Counted from the first letter of the stretch, positions 27,359-37,783 are shown. The stretch: 64,000 nucleotides of DNA from an uncultured Tateyamaria sp. (GCA_947501275.1 CANMVD010000004.1:310001-374000), one strand, 5' to 3'. The notes: generated from the sequence alone by a model not told the origin. A program made the numbers and translations.

Positions 27359-27361
27359 CAA

Positions 27362-28402
27362 TCAGCCCCCCATCGGCCAGCGGGCGTAAACGCCCCAGAA
27401 CCATTCGAACTTGGCGGCAAAGGCCACGAACACGACCCAGAACAGCGAGAACGGCAGGAACACTTTCCAACCGATCCTCATCAGCTGGTCATAGCGGTAG
27501 CGGGGCGTGATCGCCTTAACCATCGAGAAGATGAAGAAGACAAACAGCATCTTGAGGATCATCCAGAACACGCCATCCGGCAGGAACGGGACAGGTGACA
27601 GCCAGCCGCCAAAGAACATCAGCGAGATCAAGGCACACATCAGCACAACAGCGACCAGTTCACCGATCATGAACAGCAGGAACGGAGTCGAGGAATACTC
27701 AACCTGATAACCGGCAACCAATTCGGATTCCGCTTCGGGAAGGTCAAACGGTGGCCGGTTGGTTTCCGCCAGGGCCGAGATCAGGAACAGGAACAGCATC
27801 GGGAAATGCGGTAGCCAGTACCAGTTGAACAGACCCCAGTCGCCATCTTGTGCGGCGACGATGCCGGAGAAGTTCATGGAGCCGGTCGAGATGATGACCC
27901 CGATGATGATCAAGCCGATGCTGACCTCGTAGGAAATCATCTGTGCCGCAGAGCGCAACGATCCAAGAAAGGGGTATTTTGAGTTCGAGGCCCAGCCCCC
28001 CATGATCACACCGTAAACTTCCAGCGACGAGACCGCGAAAACATACAAGATTGCGACGTTGATATTGGAAAGCACCCAGCCATCGTTGAACGGGATCACC
28101 GCCCAGGCGATCAGCGCCATGACAAGGCTGACCATAGGCGCAAGAAAAAACACGCCCTTGTCCGCGCCCGCAGGCACCACGATTTCCTTGACGATATACT
28201 TGCCGAAATCCGCAAAACTCTGCAGCAGGCCATAAAAGCCAACAACATTGGGGCCACGGCGCATCTGAACGGCAGCCCAGATCTTGCGGTCGGCATACAT
28301 CAGGAATGCAAGCGCCACGAGCAGTGGGATTACTACCAAAAGCACCTGCCCGACGAGCAACAGCGCGATACCCAGAGGGTTGGAAAAGAAAAAGTCAGCC
28401 AT
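27362..28402 (-). CDS. nuoH: NADH-quinone oxidoreductase subunit H
   Basis: A 346-residue membrane subunit with eight helices that lines the quinone site. Conserved loops are present: [40 protein letters not shown] with the quinone-cavity acidic residues, and [17 protein letters not shown]. Length is normal. It begins 6 bases after a lipoprotein gene and is followed by two very small ORFs before nuoI. Confidence 0.97.
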   Translation of the reverse strand: MADFFFSNPLGIALLLVGQVLLVVIPLLVALAFLMYADRKIWAAVQMRRGPNVVGFYGLLQSFADFGKYIVKEIVVPAGADKGVFFLAPMVSLVMALIAWAVIPFNDGWVLSNINVAILYVFAVSSLEVYGVIMGGWASNSKYPFLGSLRSAAQMISYEVSIGLIIIGVIISTGSMNFSGIVAAQDGDWGLFNWYWLPHFPMLFLFLISALAETNRPPFDLPEAESELVAGYQVEYSSTPFLLFMIGELVAVVLMCALISLMFFGGWLSPVPFLPDGVFWMILKMLFVFFIFSMVKAITPRYRYDQLMRIGWKVFLPFSLFWVVFVAFAAKFEWFWGVYARWPMGG

Positions 28403-28408
28403 CTGTCC

Positions 28409-28789
28409 TCACACCGTCGGAATGCCCTTCTCCGCGCAGGCGGAGGCCACGACTTCGGCGTCAATGGTCCGCAATCCACGCGGCAGCGCTGGCGAGATGG
28501 TGTAAACAGCATCCGCCGTCCACACGCCAGCCTCTTCGTTCACATTTGTGCGCAAATGCCGCGCAAATCCCCAGCCACGGATCAGCGTATATCCGGCAGC
28601 TGCACATTCTGCGTAGTTTTCGACATCTGCTGTCGTGATGGCGTTGGTCATCACGACGTTGAATTGGACCAGATCATCGGCTAGCAATTGCGTCTCCACC
28701 CCGCGATAATCCGGGATGAACTGTTCCGCGGTCGGCACAGTGTCACAGGCCGCCAGAGGCATCAGAGATATGAGCCACGCGGCTTTCAT
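28409..28789 (-). CDS. Predicted lipoprotein, 126 aa
   Basis: Starts [20 protein letters not shown]: a short lipoprotein signal with lipobox LAAC, Cys at residue 15. The mature part holds three further cysteines (YAECAAAGYT, ASACAEKG). No named family is recognised. ATG 28789 was chosen because it gives a proper signal and an ATGA overlap with the preceding gene; a longer reading adds 14 codons with no signal character. It sits between nuoG and nuoH. Asp after the lipobox Cys would predict inner-membrane retention by the E. coli rule, which may not hold here. Confidence 0.7.
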   Translation of the reverse strand: MKAAWLISLMPLAACDTVPTAEQFIPDYRGVETQLLADDLVQFNVVMTNAITTADVENYAECAAAGYTLIRGWGFARHLRTNVNEEAGVWTADAVYTISPALPRGLRTIDAEVVASACAEKGIPTV

Positions 28790-29166
28790 TCGCACCAAAA
28801 CGTTGGTTCGCGGAAACCCGTCACGATCCAATCGTTCCCACTCTGCTTACCAAACAAGGTGTATAAGCAAGTTTGCTCATACGGCGAATATGACGTCGAT
28901 GTTGTTGTGACGTTCGCCCAACCGCCAGTACCGTAGATTTTTGCCGAATCTGTTGTTGTTATCGGGATCGCTCCAGCTGTCGTAATCGACCATTGGAAGG
29001 CACGCTGCCCGTTGGGCAAATCAAAAACCGTGGTCGGACGTCCGTAATCCAACATCGGTTCCGTGATTGATTGCCCGACGTAGCCTTGCATTATCTGCGT
29101 CGCGCATCCGCTTACAAAGGCTGCAAATACGATTGGTATTAGTTTTATGAGCGATGGGGACTTCAT
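28786..29166 (-). CDS. Predicted lipoprotein, 126 aa
   Basis: Starts [20 protein letters not shown] followed by the lipobox Cys (VSGC, residue 21). The mature part ([52 protein letters not shown]) resembles small outer-membrane-associated lipoproteins of the SmpA/OmlA-like type only in its general pattern (a conserved glycine-proline start and an FQW strand); I do not assign it. It overlaps nuoG by ATGA and the next lipoprotein by ATGA, so it is translated with complex I. Confidence 0.72.
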   Translation of the reverse strand: MKSPSLIKLIPIVFAAFVSGCATQIMQGYVGQSITEPMLDYGRPTTVFDLPNGQRAFQWSITTAGAIPITTTDSAKIYGTGGWANVTTTSTSYSPYEQTCLYTLFGKQSGNDWIVTGFREPTFWCE

Positions 29167-31181
29167 TCTGCCGCCATTGCCTCGCTTTTGCGCGCCTTGG
29201 CGTTGGCAGACAGTTCCGCCATCAGCTGGCTGGCCCGCGCAATCGGGTTGGTAAGGTAAAAGTCGCTCACGCTGGACGTCAGTGCGCCGCCTTCCATCTT
29301 GCCTTGCGGCAAGGCGGCCCCTTCGTTTTGCGCGACCACGTCAATGTCACCCAGATGCGGGTGTGCCTTGACGATGTCGTTGCGCAACGCGCCCAGGCTG
29401 TCAAAAGGCAGATGTGCGCCCACCTCACCGGACAGCGCGCGCAGAATGGCCCAGTTTTCCTTCGCCTCTCCGGGGGCAAAGCTGGCGCGGGCCGCCAATT
29501 GCGGGCGCCCTTCTGTGTTCACGAACAAGCCAGCCTCTTCGGTGTAGGCAGCGCCGGGCAGGATGACATCAGCGCGGTGCGCACCACGATCCCCGTGAGA
29601 ACCTTGGTAGATCACAAAAGCCCCGTCGCCAATTTCGATCTCATCCGCACCGAGGTTGTAAACGACATCAGCACCGTCCACTGCCGCCATCGCATCGGGG
29701 TTTGTTGCCCCGACATCCATCGCGCCAACGCGGCCCGCTGCCGTGTGCAAGACCAGAAGGCCCGACTTTGTGCTTTCGGCCAAAGCCTGCGCGGCAGCCA
29801 GGATCGCAGCACCATCGCCACGTGTCAGAGCGCCTTGGCCAACAATAATAATGGACGCTTTTTCCTGCACTTCGGAATGATCGCGTTTCAGCAATTCATT
29901 CAGGATCGCAGGATCGGTGCCGATGTGGTTGGTTGGATAGGTCAGATCAATGGCCTCGCCCACAACGCCAACATTCGCCCCTTGGGTCCATGCCTTGCGA
30001 ATCCGCGCGTTGAGCACAGGTGCTTCCAGACGCGGATTGGTGCCGATCAGCATGATAGCTTCGGCGGTGTCGATATCTTCGATACACGCTGTGCCGACAT
30101 AGGCCGCGCGATTGTCGCTGGGCAATTTTGCACCATCGGTGCGGCATTCAACAACGCCGCCCTGCCCTTCGATCAATTGCTTGAGGGCGTAGGCGGCCTC
30201 GACAGGGGCCAGATCCCCGACAAGCCCGGCCAATTTGGAGGCCCCTTTGATGGCGTCAGAGGCTTTGCCCAACGCTTCGCCCCAAGTCGCGGGGCGCAAT
30301 TTTCCGTTTTCGCGGACATAGGGTTTGTCCAGACGCTGACGGCGCAGGCCATCCCAAACGAACCGGGTTTTGTCCGAAATCCACTCCTCATTGGTGCCAT
30401 CGTGGTTCAGCGGCAAAAAGCGCATCACTTCTCGGCCTTTGGTGTCCACACGGATGGACGAACCCAAACCATCCATCACGTCGATGCTCTCGGTCTTGGT
30501 CAGTTCCCATGGACGGGCGGTAAAGGCGTAAGGTTTGGATACCAATGCACCAACAGGGCAAAGGTCGATGATATTGCCCTGCAGGTTGGATTCGAGGGTT
30601 TCCCCCAGATAGGATGTGATCTCTGCATCTTCGCCACGCCCAGTCTGGCCCATCTGCGTGATGCCTGCGACTTCGGTGGTGAAGCGCACACAACGGGTGC
30701 AGGAAATGCAGCGCGTCATATGGGTCTCGACCAGCGGGCCAAGGTCCAGATCGTCTGTCGCGCGCTTGGGTTCGCGGAAGCGCGAGAAATCGACTCCATA
30801 GGCCATGGCCTGATCCTGCAGGTCACACTCTCCGCCCTGATCGCAGATCGGGCAATCCAGCGGATGGTTGATCAGCAGGAACTCCATCACGCCCTCACGG
30901 GCCTTCTTGACCATGGGCGAGTTGGTCTTGACCACGGGCGGCTGGCCCTCGGGACCGGGGCGCAAATCCTTGACCTGCATCGCGCAGGAGGCCGCAGGTT
31001 TGGGCGGACCGCCAACAACTTCGACCAGACACATGCGGCAGTTGCCGGCAATCGACAAACGCTCGTGATAGCAAAAACGCGGGATCTCGATACCCGCCTC
31101 TTCACAGGCCTGGATCAGGGTCATGGCCCCGTCCACTTCGACCTCGTTGCCGTCAATGATCACTTTGCGCAGGTTGGACAT
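29163..31181 (-). CDS. nuoG: NADH-quinone oxidoreductase subunit G
   Basis: A 672-residue iron-sulfur subunit of the hydrophilic arm. The N-terminal ferredoxin-like part has the 2Fe-2S ligands ([19 protein letters not shown]), then the His-Cys3 N5 region ([19 protein letters not shown]) and a CISCTRC cluster. The rest is the molybdopterin-oxidoreductase-like domain, which carries no molybdenum in complex I. Length is normal for alphaproteobacteria. It starts 3 bases after the DUF5333-like gene and overlaps the lipoprotein gene behind it. Confidence 0.97.
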   Translation of the reverse strand: MSNLRKVIIDGNEVEVDGAMTLIQACEEAGIEIPRFCYHERLSIAGNCRMCLVEVVGGPPKPAASCAMQVKDLRPGPEGQPPVVKTNSPMVKKAREGVMEFLLINHPLDCPICDQGGECDLQDQAMAYGVDFSRFREPKRATDDLDLGPLVETHMTRCISCTRCVRFTTEVAGITQMGQTGRGEDAEITSYLGETLESNLQGNIIDLCPVGALVSKPYAFTARPWELTKTESIDVMDGLGSSIRVDTKGREVMRFLPLNHDGTNEEWISDKTRFVWDGLRRQRLDKPYVRENGKLRPATWGEALGKASDAIKGASKLAGLVGDLAPVEAAYALKQLIEGQGGVVECRTDGAKLPSDNRAAYVGTACIEDIDTAEAIMLIGTNPRLEAPVLNARIRKAWTQGANVGVVGEAIDLTYPTNHIGTDPAILNELLKRDHSEVQEKASIIIVGQGALTRGDGAAILAAAQALAESTKSGLLVLHTAAGRVGAMDVGATNPDAMAAVDGADVVYNLGADEIEIGDGAFVIYQGSHGDRGAHRADVILPGAAYTEEAGLFVNTEGRPQLAARASFAPGEAKENWAILRALSGEVGAHLPFDSLGALRNDIVKAHPHLGDIDVVAQNEGAALPQGKMEGGALTSSVSDFYLTNPIARASQLMAELSANAKARKSEAMAAE

Positions 31182-31184
31182 GTA

Positions 31185-31586
31185 TCAGTTCATCCTCAAC
31201 AGGGCGCCGATCTGGCCCCCTTTTTCGATTTCTTTCCGCCCAAGCGCGCAATAACTCTCAGGGTTTCCTGTGAGAACGCCACCCGCGTTAAGATATGATT
31301 TACGTTCCGCCTTCAGGCGGGCTTTTTCGGCGTCGGATTTGCGATAGGCATCAATCTCGGCATCCGAATATCCCATCGCACGCGCCTTGGATTTGAGGCC
31401 ATTGATGGTGGTCACGGCCTTGAGCAGGCGCGCGGAAATGTCCGGGCAGTTCTTGCGGATCTCATCCGCGATACCCACGGCAAGGATTGTGCCATCAATC
31501 TCGGGCACGTCCCGCAAATGGGGTTTCGCCGAGGCACTCCCGGCCACAAGGCTGATCATCAAGGCCATAGTCATTGCGCGCATCAC
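31185..31586 (-). CDS. DUF5333-like exported protein
   Basis: A 133-residue protein with signal peptide (MMRAMTMALMISLVAGSASA) and the pattern of the DUF5333 family as I remember it from Rhodobacterales nuo operons: KPHLRDVPEIDGTILAVGIA, IRKNCPDISARLLKAV, and GNPESYCALGRKEIEKG. Two conserved cysteines probably form a disulfide in the periplasm. Function is unknown. It directly precedes nuoG. The 117 bases upstream, to the next gene, hold no ORF. Confidence 0.75.
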   Translation of the reverse strand: MMRAMTMALMISLVAGSASAKPHLRDVPEIDGTILAVGIADEIRKNCPDISARLLKAVTTINGLKSKARAMGYSDAEIDAYRKSDAEKARLKAERKSYLNAGGVLTGNPESYCALGRKEIEKGGQIGALLRMN

Positions 31587-31703
31587 TTCTCTCCACGGTT
31601 TGCGTAACTTGGGCTACATGTGGAAAAGCATCTATCTGCTATGCAATAACAACGGCTGACACAAGGCGGTAGCGCGCAAAATGTCGCCTTTTTCGCGGTG
31701 GCT

Positions 31704-32084
31704 CTATTGTGGATCACACACGCCACGCAACAACAGCCTGTCATTGGCAATTGTCAGAGTGCCGTCTTCGGCATCCGGGCCATCCACCCAGGCAATCTCA
31801 GACGATCCAAAGTTGGCAATGCAGTAGCGCACCGCCTCATAGCGACCAGCCTCCCGCGCACCATCGATAGACGCAGATGCGGGGGTTACAGACACTTCGA
31901 ATCTGTCCCGTTTCTTGTCCAGTTTGCTGGCATTGGAGCGGAAGAACACACCGTCAAACGCCACACGGTCGGCTTTTCGTTCTGCACAGGCTGACAACAT
32001 CAGGGCCGCGATCAACAGCAGCGCTGTCAATACGACCGGGGACGGAGAGACCCGCGGCAGGGTTTTGGTTCTGATTTGTGTCAT
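31704..32084 (-). CDS. Predicted lipoprotein, 126 aa
   Basis: Starts MTQIRTKTLPRVSPSPVVLT with a hydrophobic stretch and lipobox LSAC near residue 32. AAGGAG lies about 7 bases before ATG 32084; a longer upstream reading is not needed. The mature part (RFEVSVTPASASIDGAREAG, YEAVRYCIANFGSSEIAW) ends in RGVCDPQ and has two cysteines. The domain type is not recognised. It is within the nuo run, but the gaps on both sides (131 and 117 bases) are larger than usual here. Confidence 0.72.
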   Translation of the reverse strand: MTQIRTKTLPRVSPSPVVLTALLLIAALMLSACAERKADRVAFDGVFFRSNASKLDKKRDRFEVSVTPASASIDGAREAGRYEAVRYCIANFGSSEIAWVDGPDAEDGTLTIANDRLLLRGVCDPQ

Positions 32085-32215
32085 CGCGTGCTCCTTGCCC
32101 TTGTTCGGGCGTCGGTCAGGTCCCTTTTGGGTTGGTGCCATGGGTGCGTCAGATCGACAAATTTTGCAAGGGGGATGCCGGAACACACACGCAAACGGCC
32201 CGCTCCGGGACCTGA

Positions 32216-32665
32216 TCAAGCCTCAGCGACATGCTCCCAACCAAAGGCGTGATCCGTCTGACCGTGCTGATCCAGATAGGCCAATCGCTGCACGGCCTCG
32301 GCCACCGTGGGGATGTGCCCTTCGGGAACCCACCACATGACCAAACGTGTGCCCTGCTCTGCCGCGTCATACCATTCGGCCTTGCGATCGTAGAACTGCT
32401 TGTGAACCGTCTGGAACACAAAGGCACGAAAGCTGTCGACGTCCTGCCACACGGACAGGGTGCTGGCGGTGCGCGGGTTGCCACCAAGGGGGCCGTTCAG
32501 ATCCAGCTGGGCCGCCTCCATATCGTCGTTTTCCATATGCCAAATGTAGCCCGGACTACGACGCGCGATGTCATAGACCCGGTCCAGATTGTTGGCGAAA
32601 TCGGCAACGCGCGGATCATCCCAGTCGTATTTGAGGGTACCTTTGTTGAATTCAGCGAGGTGCAT
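32216..32665 (-). CDS. DUF3291-family protein (monooxygenase-like fold)
   Basis: A 149-residue protein of the DUF3291 family, a dimeric alpha-beta barrel related to heme-degrading and antibiotic-biosynthesis monooxygenases. Pattern: HLAEFNKGTLKYDWDDPRVA, STLSVWQDVDSFRAFVFQTV and VMWWVPEGHIPTVAEAVQRL. It is soluble and needs no cofactor that can be read from sequence. It lies 3 bases after the zinc-ribbon protein gene. A link to complex I is not known. Confidence 0.85.
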   Translation of the reverse strand: MHLAEFNKGTLKYDWDDPRVADFANNLDRVYDIARRSPGYIWHMENDDMEAAQLDLNGPLGGNPRTASTLSVWQDVDSFRAFVFQTVHKQFYDRKAEWYDAAEQGTRLVMWWVPEGHIPTVAEAVQRLAYLDQHGQTDHAFGWEHVAEA

Positions 32666-32668
32666 TGT

Positions 32669-32941
32669 TCATGCAACCGCAAAGAAGATGACAAAACACA
32701 GCAAGGCAAACACACCAAAAACAATCGGCAGTCGCACGTCCCCGCTCAGAGGTTTGTCATACGAAGGTTCCAGCTCGTGCGTTGGATGCGGCACTGGATC
32801 TACGTCACTACCACACTTTTCGCACAGCAGCTTGCCGAACGAAGCCTTGTTTTGATGCCCACACGTATCGCACAGACCCGCGTTTGGTCGGGCTTCGAGC
32901 GGGTAAGAAATTCTATTCCGCAGCAATACGCTTGCCTGCAA
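32669..32941 (-). CDS. Zinc-ribbon protein with C-terminal membrane anchor
   Basis: A 90-residue ORF with two CxxC knuckles (LCDTCGH and LCEKCGSD, about 14 residues apart), expected to bind one zinc ion, then a Pro-rich spacer and one C-terminal membrane helix ([20 protein letters not shown]). The start is uncertain: ATG 32941 lies inside the 3' end of nuoF (29-base overlap), and a TTG 15 bases further in is an alternative. The zinc ribbon followed by a tail anchor is unlike any complex I subunit I know. It may act as an assembly or membrane-tethering factor; that is inference. Confidence 0.65.
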   Translation of the reverse strand: MQASVLLRNRISYPLEARPNAGLCDTCGHQNKASFGKLLCEKCGSDVDPVPHPTHELEPSYDKPLSGDVRLPIVFGVFALLCFVIFFAVA

Positions 32942-34190
32942 TCCGCTCTTCGATTTCGCCGCGGAAGTTCTTGATCAACCCCTGGATCGGCCACGCCGCC
33001 GCATCACCAAGCGCGCAGATTGTGTGACCCTCGACCTGTTTGGTCACATCCAGCAGCATGTCGATTTCTTCGACCTCTGCCTCGCCTTTCACCAAACGGT
33101 CCATGACGCGCATCATCCAGCCCGTGCCTTCGCGGCAAGGTGTGCACTGGCCACAGGATTCGTGTTTGTAGAATTTGGACAAACGCCAGATCGCTTTGAT
33201 CATGTCGGTCGAGTTGTCCATCACGATGACGGCAGCCGTGCCAAGGGAGGACCCTTTTTCCTTCAGCGCATCGAAATCCATGATCGCGTCGCGCATGTCT
33301 TCGCCGCGCACGTTTGGCACGGACGACCCGCCGGGGATCACCGCTTTGAGATTGTCCCAACCGCCGCGAATACCGCCGCAATGCTTGTCGATCAGTTCCT
33401 CGAACGGGATCGACATCGATTCCTCAACCACACAAGGGTTGTTGACGTGCCCCGAGATCGCAAACAGCTTGGTGCCCGCATTGTTGGGGCGCCCGAAGGA
33501 CGAAAACCACGACGCGCCGCGCCGCAAGATGGTTGGCACAACCGCAATGGATTCGACGTTGTTCACAGTTGTCGGGCAGCCATAAAGACCCGCACCGGCC
33601 GGGAATGGCGGCTTCATGCGCGGCATGCCCTTTTTGCCTTCAAGCGATTCCAGCAATGCGGTCTCTTCGCCGCAGATATAGGCCCCTGCCCCGTGGTGCA
33701 GGTAAATGTCGAAATCCCAACCCGACTTGGCGGCGTTCTTGCCAACAAGCCCGGCCTCGTAGGCCTCGTCGATGGCGGCTTGCAAAGCCTCTTTTTCGCG
33801 GATGTATTCGCCGCGGATGTAGATATAGCAGGCGTTGGCATTCATCGCGAAACTCGCGATCAGGCACCCTTCGATCAAGGTATGCGGATCATGGCGCATG
33901 ATCTCGCGGTCCTTGCAGGTGCCTGGCTCGGATTCGTCTGCATTCACAACCAGATAGGCGGGGCGGCCGTCACTTTCCTTGGGCATGAAGGACCATTTGA
34001 GACCGGTCGGGAAACCCGCCCCGCCCCGGCCACGCAGACCGGAATCCTTCATCTCCTGAACAACCCAGTCGCGCCCCTTCTTGATCAGCTTGTCCGTGCC
34101 GTCCCAATGGCCACGCGCCTGTGCACCCTTCAGGGTGCGGTCGTGCATTCCATAAAGGTTGGTAAAGATACGATCCTTGTCAGCCAGCAT
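32913..34190 (-). CDS. nuoF: NADH-quinone oxidoreductase subunit F
   Basis: A 425-residue subunit that binds NADH, FMN and cluster N3. NADH loop [19 protein letters not shown] region [18 protein letters not shown], and the 4Fe-4S ligands [15 protein letters not shown] with the distal Cys in [16 protein letters not shown] 34190 ([15 protein letters not shown]) is preferred to an ATG 9 bases upstream because AAGGA then has proper spacing and the family starts here. The 3' end overlaps the zinc-ribbon ORF. Confidence 0.97.
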   Translation of the reverse strand: MLADKDRIFTNLYGMHDRTLKGAQARGHWDGTDKLIKKGRDWVVQEMKDSGLRGRGGAGFPTGLKWSFMPKESDGRPAYLVVNADESEPGTCKDREIMRHDPHTLIEGCLIASFAMNANACYIYIRGEYIREKEALQAAIDEAYEAGLVGKNAAKSGWDFDIYLHHGAGAYICGEETALLESLEGKKGMPRMKPPFPAGAGLYGCPTTVNNVESIAVVPTILRRGASWFSSFGRPNNAGTKLFAISGHVNNPCVVEESMSIPFEELIDKHCGGIRGGWDNLKAVIPGGSSVPNVRGEDMRDAIMDFDALKEKGSSLGTAAVIVMDNSTDMIKAIWRLSKFYKHESCGQCTPCREGTGWMMRVMDRLVKGEAEVEEIDMLLDVTKQVEGHTICALGDAAAWPIQGLIKNFRGEIEERIAGKRIAAE

Positions 34191-34227
34191 GGGCGTCATC
34201 CTTTGCCATAGCAGTCCGCGCGTGGGA

Positions 34228-34449
34228 CTAATCCGTGTTGCGGCTCTTTTGCCAAATCCTGACGGCCACCACCAGTGACCAAATGAACGCAGCCAGCGCG
34301 AAAAGCAAAATCAGCAACTCGTAACGCGCAGGCAGGCCCAACCCGCGCACGATGACCGGCGCAAAGATGGACAGCAAAGCGGCCCCCGCAATAACGAGGG
34401 CCGCGATACGGCCCTGACGGGCCAGTTTTGGATCAAGGCGATCAGACAC
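34228..34449 (-). CDS. DUF5337-like small membrane protein
   Basis: A 73-residue protein with two membrane helices ([20 protein letters not shown] and [20 protein letters not shown]) and short charged ends. As I remember it, the DUF5337 family of Rhodobacterales is of this size and place. It lies 3 bases after the HhH-domain membrane protein and 37 bases before nuoF. Possible accessory or assembly factor of complex I, by position only. Confidence 0.7.
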   Translation of the reverse strand: MSDRLDPKLARQGRIAALVIAGAALLSIFAPVIVRGLGLPARYELLILLFALAAFIWSLVVAVRIWQKSRNTD

Positions 34450-34452
34450 GTT

Positions 34453-35331
34453 TTAGTAGACGCCGCCTTTGTCGACTTTCTTCGAGAATTCCGTCGTCCC
34501 ACCCTTTGCAAGGATTTTGGCCTGCTTCACCCATTCATCGCGCGTGACGCGGCCTTTGAAACCCTCCAGGTTTTCATCGACCCAAGCCACCTCCTTTTTG
34601 CGCCAGCTGGCAACTTGGTCGAAGTGATAAAAGCCCATGGAATGCAACAAAGCTTCGAGTTTGGGGCCAACGCCTTTGATCATTTTCAGATCATCCGGGC
34701 CACCTTCCCGTGCAGCACTCAGCGTTTCGGGTTTGCCATCCGCAGCGACCGGAGCCTGTTTCGGCGCAGCCTCTTTCTTGGTTGCGGGTGCGGGTTTCGC
34801 TTTTGCCTTGGCTGGCGCTTTTTTGGCAGGCGCCTTCTTGGCCGCCGGTTTGGGCGCAGGTTCGGGAGCTGTGTCGCCCTCGTATTTCCACTCGCCTTTG
34901 CGTGCAGACAACTCTTCCTGACCTGGCAGTGTGGCTGATGCTTTTACTGCGGTCGTTGCAGGCGCGGCAGCTTTCGCAGCAGGAGCAGGAGCTTGCGTGT
35001 CAGCAGTGCTGGTTGCGGCATTTGCACTGGCATCTGCATTTTGTGCTGCGGTTGCAGAGCGGGCTTCTGCGGCAGCACGGTTTTCTTGTGCCTTGCGCTC
35101 AGCTTCATCCGATTGACCGGGCTGCATCTCACCTGCGGCTGGCAACGGTCGGCACAAAATCCAACTGAGCAACGCGCCAGCGATTGCAAAAATCACCGCT
35201 GCGGCGAATACAGCCTGCACAAACGTCCAGCCGCCAAGCAACATCAACAAGACGGCCGCCAGCAAACCTGCCAACCCCGCCACAAGCCAGCACCCTATCG
35301 CGCAGCTGACCATACCCTTACCATTGTTCAT
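34453..35331 (-). CDS. Membrane protein with NuoE-tail HhH domain
   Basis: A 292-residue protein: two N-terminal membrane helices (residues about 8-32 and 37-58), a long Ala/Lys/Pro-rich linker with repeated APAKKAPAK-type blocks, and a C-terminal helix-hairpin-helix-like domain at about 210-292 ([20 protein letters not shown]). That last domain is nearly the same as the C terminus of NuoE encoded just upstream: by hand about 60 of 83 positions match. It is therefore an NuoE-tail paralogue tethered to the membrane. Similar domains occur in other Rhodobacterales proteins. The gene begins 24 bases after nuoE. Function unknown. Confidence 0.8.
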   Translation of the reverse strand: MNNGKGMVSCAIGCWLVAGLAGLLAAVLLMLLGGWTFVQAVFAAAVIFAIAGALLSWILCRPLPAAGEMQPGQSDEAERKAQENRAAAEARSATAAQNADASANAATSTADTQAPAPAAKAAAPATTAVKASATLPGQEELSARKGEWKYEGDTAPEPAPKPAAKKAPAKKAPAKAKAKPAPATKKEAAPKQAPVAADGKPETLSAAREGGPDDLKMIKGVGPKLEALLHSMGFYHFDQVASWRKKEVAWVDENLEGFKGRVTRDEWVKQAKILAKGGTTEFSKKVDKGGVY

Positions 35332-35355
35332 GCGAGTCCCTCTCCCGTGGGTCTA

Positions 35356-36495
35356 TTATGACTTATAGATACCGTCTTTTTTCGCACGTTGGGAAAATTC
35401 TGTCTCTGCCCCGCTGGCGAGGGCGGTTGCTTGCGTGACCCAATTGTCACGACTGACGCGTCCTTTGAAGCCTTGAAGGTTCTCATCGACCCAAGCGACC
35501 TCGTCTGCCGTCCATGCCGCGACCTGATCAAAATGATAGAATCCGAGGCTGTGCAACAAGCTCTCAAGCTTGGGCCCGACGCCCTTGATCAGCTTCAGAT
35601 TATCAGGGCCACCGTCACGGGCAGCCGCTAGCGTTGCAGGTTTGGTGCCTGTATCCGAAGGCGCTTTGCGCTCAGAGGATGGCGCAGGCTTGGCTTTGGA
35701 CTTTGCTTCTGAGGGCGGCGCCTTGGCCACTGCCGGTTTCGCTTTGGCCTTAGCGCTCGCTTTTGGTTTGGCCGGAGCGTTTGCTGCTGTTCCCTGCCAC
35801 GGCGAAAGCAAAGGCACTTCGGTGCCATCGATGCGTTTGACCGTGTCGCCGATGTCCGTCGCCAGTTGGACAGAAGCGTTGTATTTGGTCTTGCCGCTGT
35901 CAAAGTCCTGCAATGTGGTCAGACCGCTCAGCGGTTCGGCAGCAAAGCGTCCGTTTTGCGGACCCGGCGTGGGCACCTCGCCGGCGGCCAATGCGTCGAT
36001 GATCTCGGCCATGCGGGCGGAGGTAAGATCTTCGTAGTAGTCCTTGCCGATCTGCGCCATAGGCGCATTGGCGCACGAGCCGAGGCACTCGACTTCTTCC
36101 CACGAGAACTTGCCGTCGGCGCTCAGCTGATGGGGCTTGGCCGCGATCTTTTCCTGACACACGGCAACCAGATCCTCGGCCCCGCAGATCATGCAGGACG
36201 TTGTACCGCACACTTGAATATGTGCAACAGATCCAACAGGTTGCAACTGGAACATAAAGTAGAACGACGCGACTTCGAGTGCGCGAATGTAAGCCATGTC
36301 GAGCATATCAGCCACGGCCTCGATTGCGGGGCGCGTCAACCATCCTTCCTGTTCTTGCGCGCGCCACAGGAGTGGGATGATGGCGCTGGCCTGACGGCCC
36401 TCGGGATACTTGGTGATCTGCGCCTCTGCCCAGGCCTGATTGGCCGGGGTGAAGGCGAAGCTATCGGGTTGTTCAGCGTGGAGGCGGCGGAGCAT
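35356..36495 (-). CDS. nuoE: NADH-quinone oxidoreductase subunit E with HhH extension
   Basis: A 379-residue NuoE. Residues 1-200 are the normal thioredoxin-like subunit with cluster N1a ligands ([16 protein letters not shown] and [13 protein letters not shown]). After it comes an Ala/Lys/Pro/Ser-rich linker (about 240-290) and an 85-residue helix-hairpin-helix-like domain ([20 protein letters not shown]). E. coli NuoE is about 166 residues, so this is more than twice as long. Such extension is familiar in Rhodobacterales. ATG 36495 ([15 protein letters not shown]) is the family start; upstream in-frame codons are in the nuoD-nuoE gap. Confidence 0.95.
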   Translation of the reverse strand: MLRRLHAEQPDSFAFTPANQAWAEAQITKYPEGRQASAIIPLLWRAQEQEGWLTRPAIEAVADMLDMAYIRALEVASFYFMFQLQPVGSVAHIQVCGTTSCMICGAEDLVAVCQEKIAAKPHQLSADGKFSWEEVECLGSCANAPMAQIGKDYYEDLTSARMAEIIDALAAGEVPTPGPQNGRFAAEPLSGLTTLQDFDSGKTKYNASVQLATDIGDTVKRIDGTEVPLLSPWQGTAANAPAKPKASAKAKAKPAVAKAPPSEAKSKAKPAPSSERKAPSDTGTKPATLAAARDGGPDNLKLIKGVGPKLESLLHSLGFYHFDQVAAWTADEVAWVDENLQGFKGRVSRDNWVTQATALASGAETEFSQRAKKDGIYKS

Positions 36496-36568
36496 ATGGT
36501 CTTCTCTCGGTCTGCGTGGAGACTGCGGGAGCCTCCGGCGGAAGTTTACTTTGCAAGATGAATACGGA

Positions 36569-37783
36569 TCAGCGGTCGATTTCTCCGAACACGACGTCCA
36601 TCGTTCCGATGATGGCGGCGACGTCGGCCAGTTGGTGGCCTTTGGAGATGTAATCCATCGCCTGCAGGTGCAGGAAACCCGGTGCCCGCAGCTTTGCGCG
36701 GTAGGGTTTGTTGGACCCATCGGCAACGAGGTAAACACCAAATTCGCCCTTAGGCGCCTCAACCGCGCAGTAAACCTCGCCCTCGGGGACGTGGAAACCT
36801 TCGGTGTAGAGCTTGAAGTGGTGAATCAACGCTTCCATGGACTGTTTCATATCCGTGCGGGACGGCGGTGTGATCTTGCCGCGGGCCAGCACGTCACCGG
36901 GACAGTCGCGCAATTTGGCAATGGCCTGTTTGATGATGGACACCGATTGACGCATTTCTTCCATGCGGCACAGGTAGCGATCATAGCAGTCGCCATTCTT
37001 GCCAACCGGAATCTGAAAATCAAATTCGTCATAACATTCATAGGGTTGCGCACGACGCAGATCCCAGGCCAGGCCAGAACCGCGCACCATGACGCCAGAG
37101 AAGCCATATTCGAGGATATCTTCTTCGGTGACGACACCAATATCAACGTTGCGTTGTTTGAAGATGCGGTTTTCGGTCAGCAGGCCGCCGACGTCATCAA
37201 GGAACTCCGGGAACTCGTGCGCCCATTGTTCAATGTCGTCGAGCAGTGCATCCGGCAAATCCTGATGAACACCACCTGGACGGAAATAGGCCGCGTGCAA
37301 ACGCGCGCCACATGCACGTTCATAAAACACCATTAGCTTTTCGCGTTCCTCAAAGCCCCAAAGCGGTGGCGTAAGCGCCCCCACATCCAGAGCCTGAGTG
37401 GTCACATTCAGCAAGTGGTTCAGAACCCGCCCGATCTCTGAATACAAAACCCGGATCAGCGACGCGCGGCGCGGCACCTCAACCCCGGTCAGTTTTTCGA
37501 TGGCCAAGCACCACGCGTGCTCCTGATTCATCGGCGCCACATAGTCGAGGCGGTCAAAATAGGGCAGGTTTTGCAGATATGTCCGGCTTTCCATCAGCTT
37601 TTCAGTACCGCGATGAAGCAAACCGATATGGGGATCACAGCGTTCAACCACTTCGCCGTCCAGCTCAAGCACAAGTCGCAAAACACCATGCGCAGCAGGG
37701 TGTTGCGGGCCGAAGTTGATGTTGAAATTCCGGATCTTCTGTTCGCCCGTCAGAGCGTCGTCAAATTTGGAGCCGTCCATCAT
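36569..37783 (-). CDS. nuoD: NADH-quinone oxidoreductase subunit D
   Basis: A 404-residue 49-kDa-type subunit that forms the quinone site with NuoB. Signs: [20 protein letters not shown], with the His that contacts quinone, [20 protein letters not shown], and [20 protein letters not shown]. It starts at ATG 37783 or the ATG three bases later; both overlap the stop of the sulfotransferase gene before it (ATGA), so NuoD translation is coupled to a sulfotransferase. Separate nuoC and nuoD genes, not fused, are normal in alphaproteobacteria. Confidence 0.97.
   Translation of the reverse strand: MMDGSKFDDALTGEQKIRNFNINFGPQHPAAHGVLRLVLELDGEVVERCDPHIGLLHRGTEKLMESRTYLQNLPYFDRLDYVAPMNQEHAWCLAIEKLTGVEVPRRASLIRVLYSEIGRVLNHLLNVTTQALDVGALTPPLWGFEEREKLMVFYERACGARLHAAYFRPGGVHQDLPDALLDDIEQWAHEFPEFLDDVGGLLTENRIFKQRNVDIGVVTEEDILEYGFSGVMVRGSGLAWDLRRAQPYECYDEFDFQIPVGKNGDCYDRYLCRMEEMRQSVSIIKQAIAKLRDCPGDVLARGKITPPSRTDMKQSMEALIHHFKLYTEGFHVPEGEVYCAVEAPKGEFGVYLVADGSNKPYRAKLRAPGFLHLQAMDYISKGHQLADVAAIIGTMDVVFGEIDR

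Noticed and set aside
29154-31298. A very long open frame (714 codons) opposite nuoG on the plus strand
   Set aside because: It mirrors nuoG exactly, is rich in His, Arg and Gln as expected of antisense frames in high-GC DNA, and shows no domain or start signal.
33024-34211. A 395-codon open frame opposite nuoF
   Set aside because: It lies wholly antisense to nuoF, with no family motifs and no fitting ribosome binding site.
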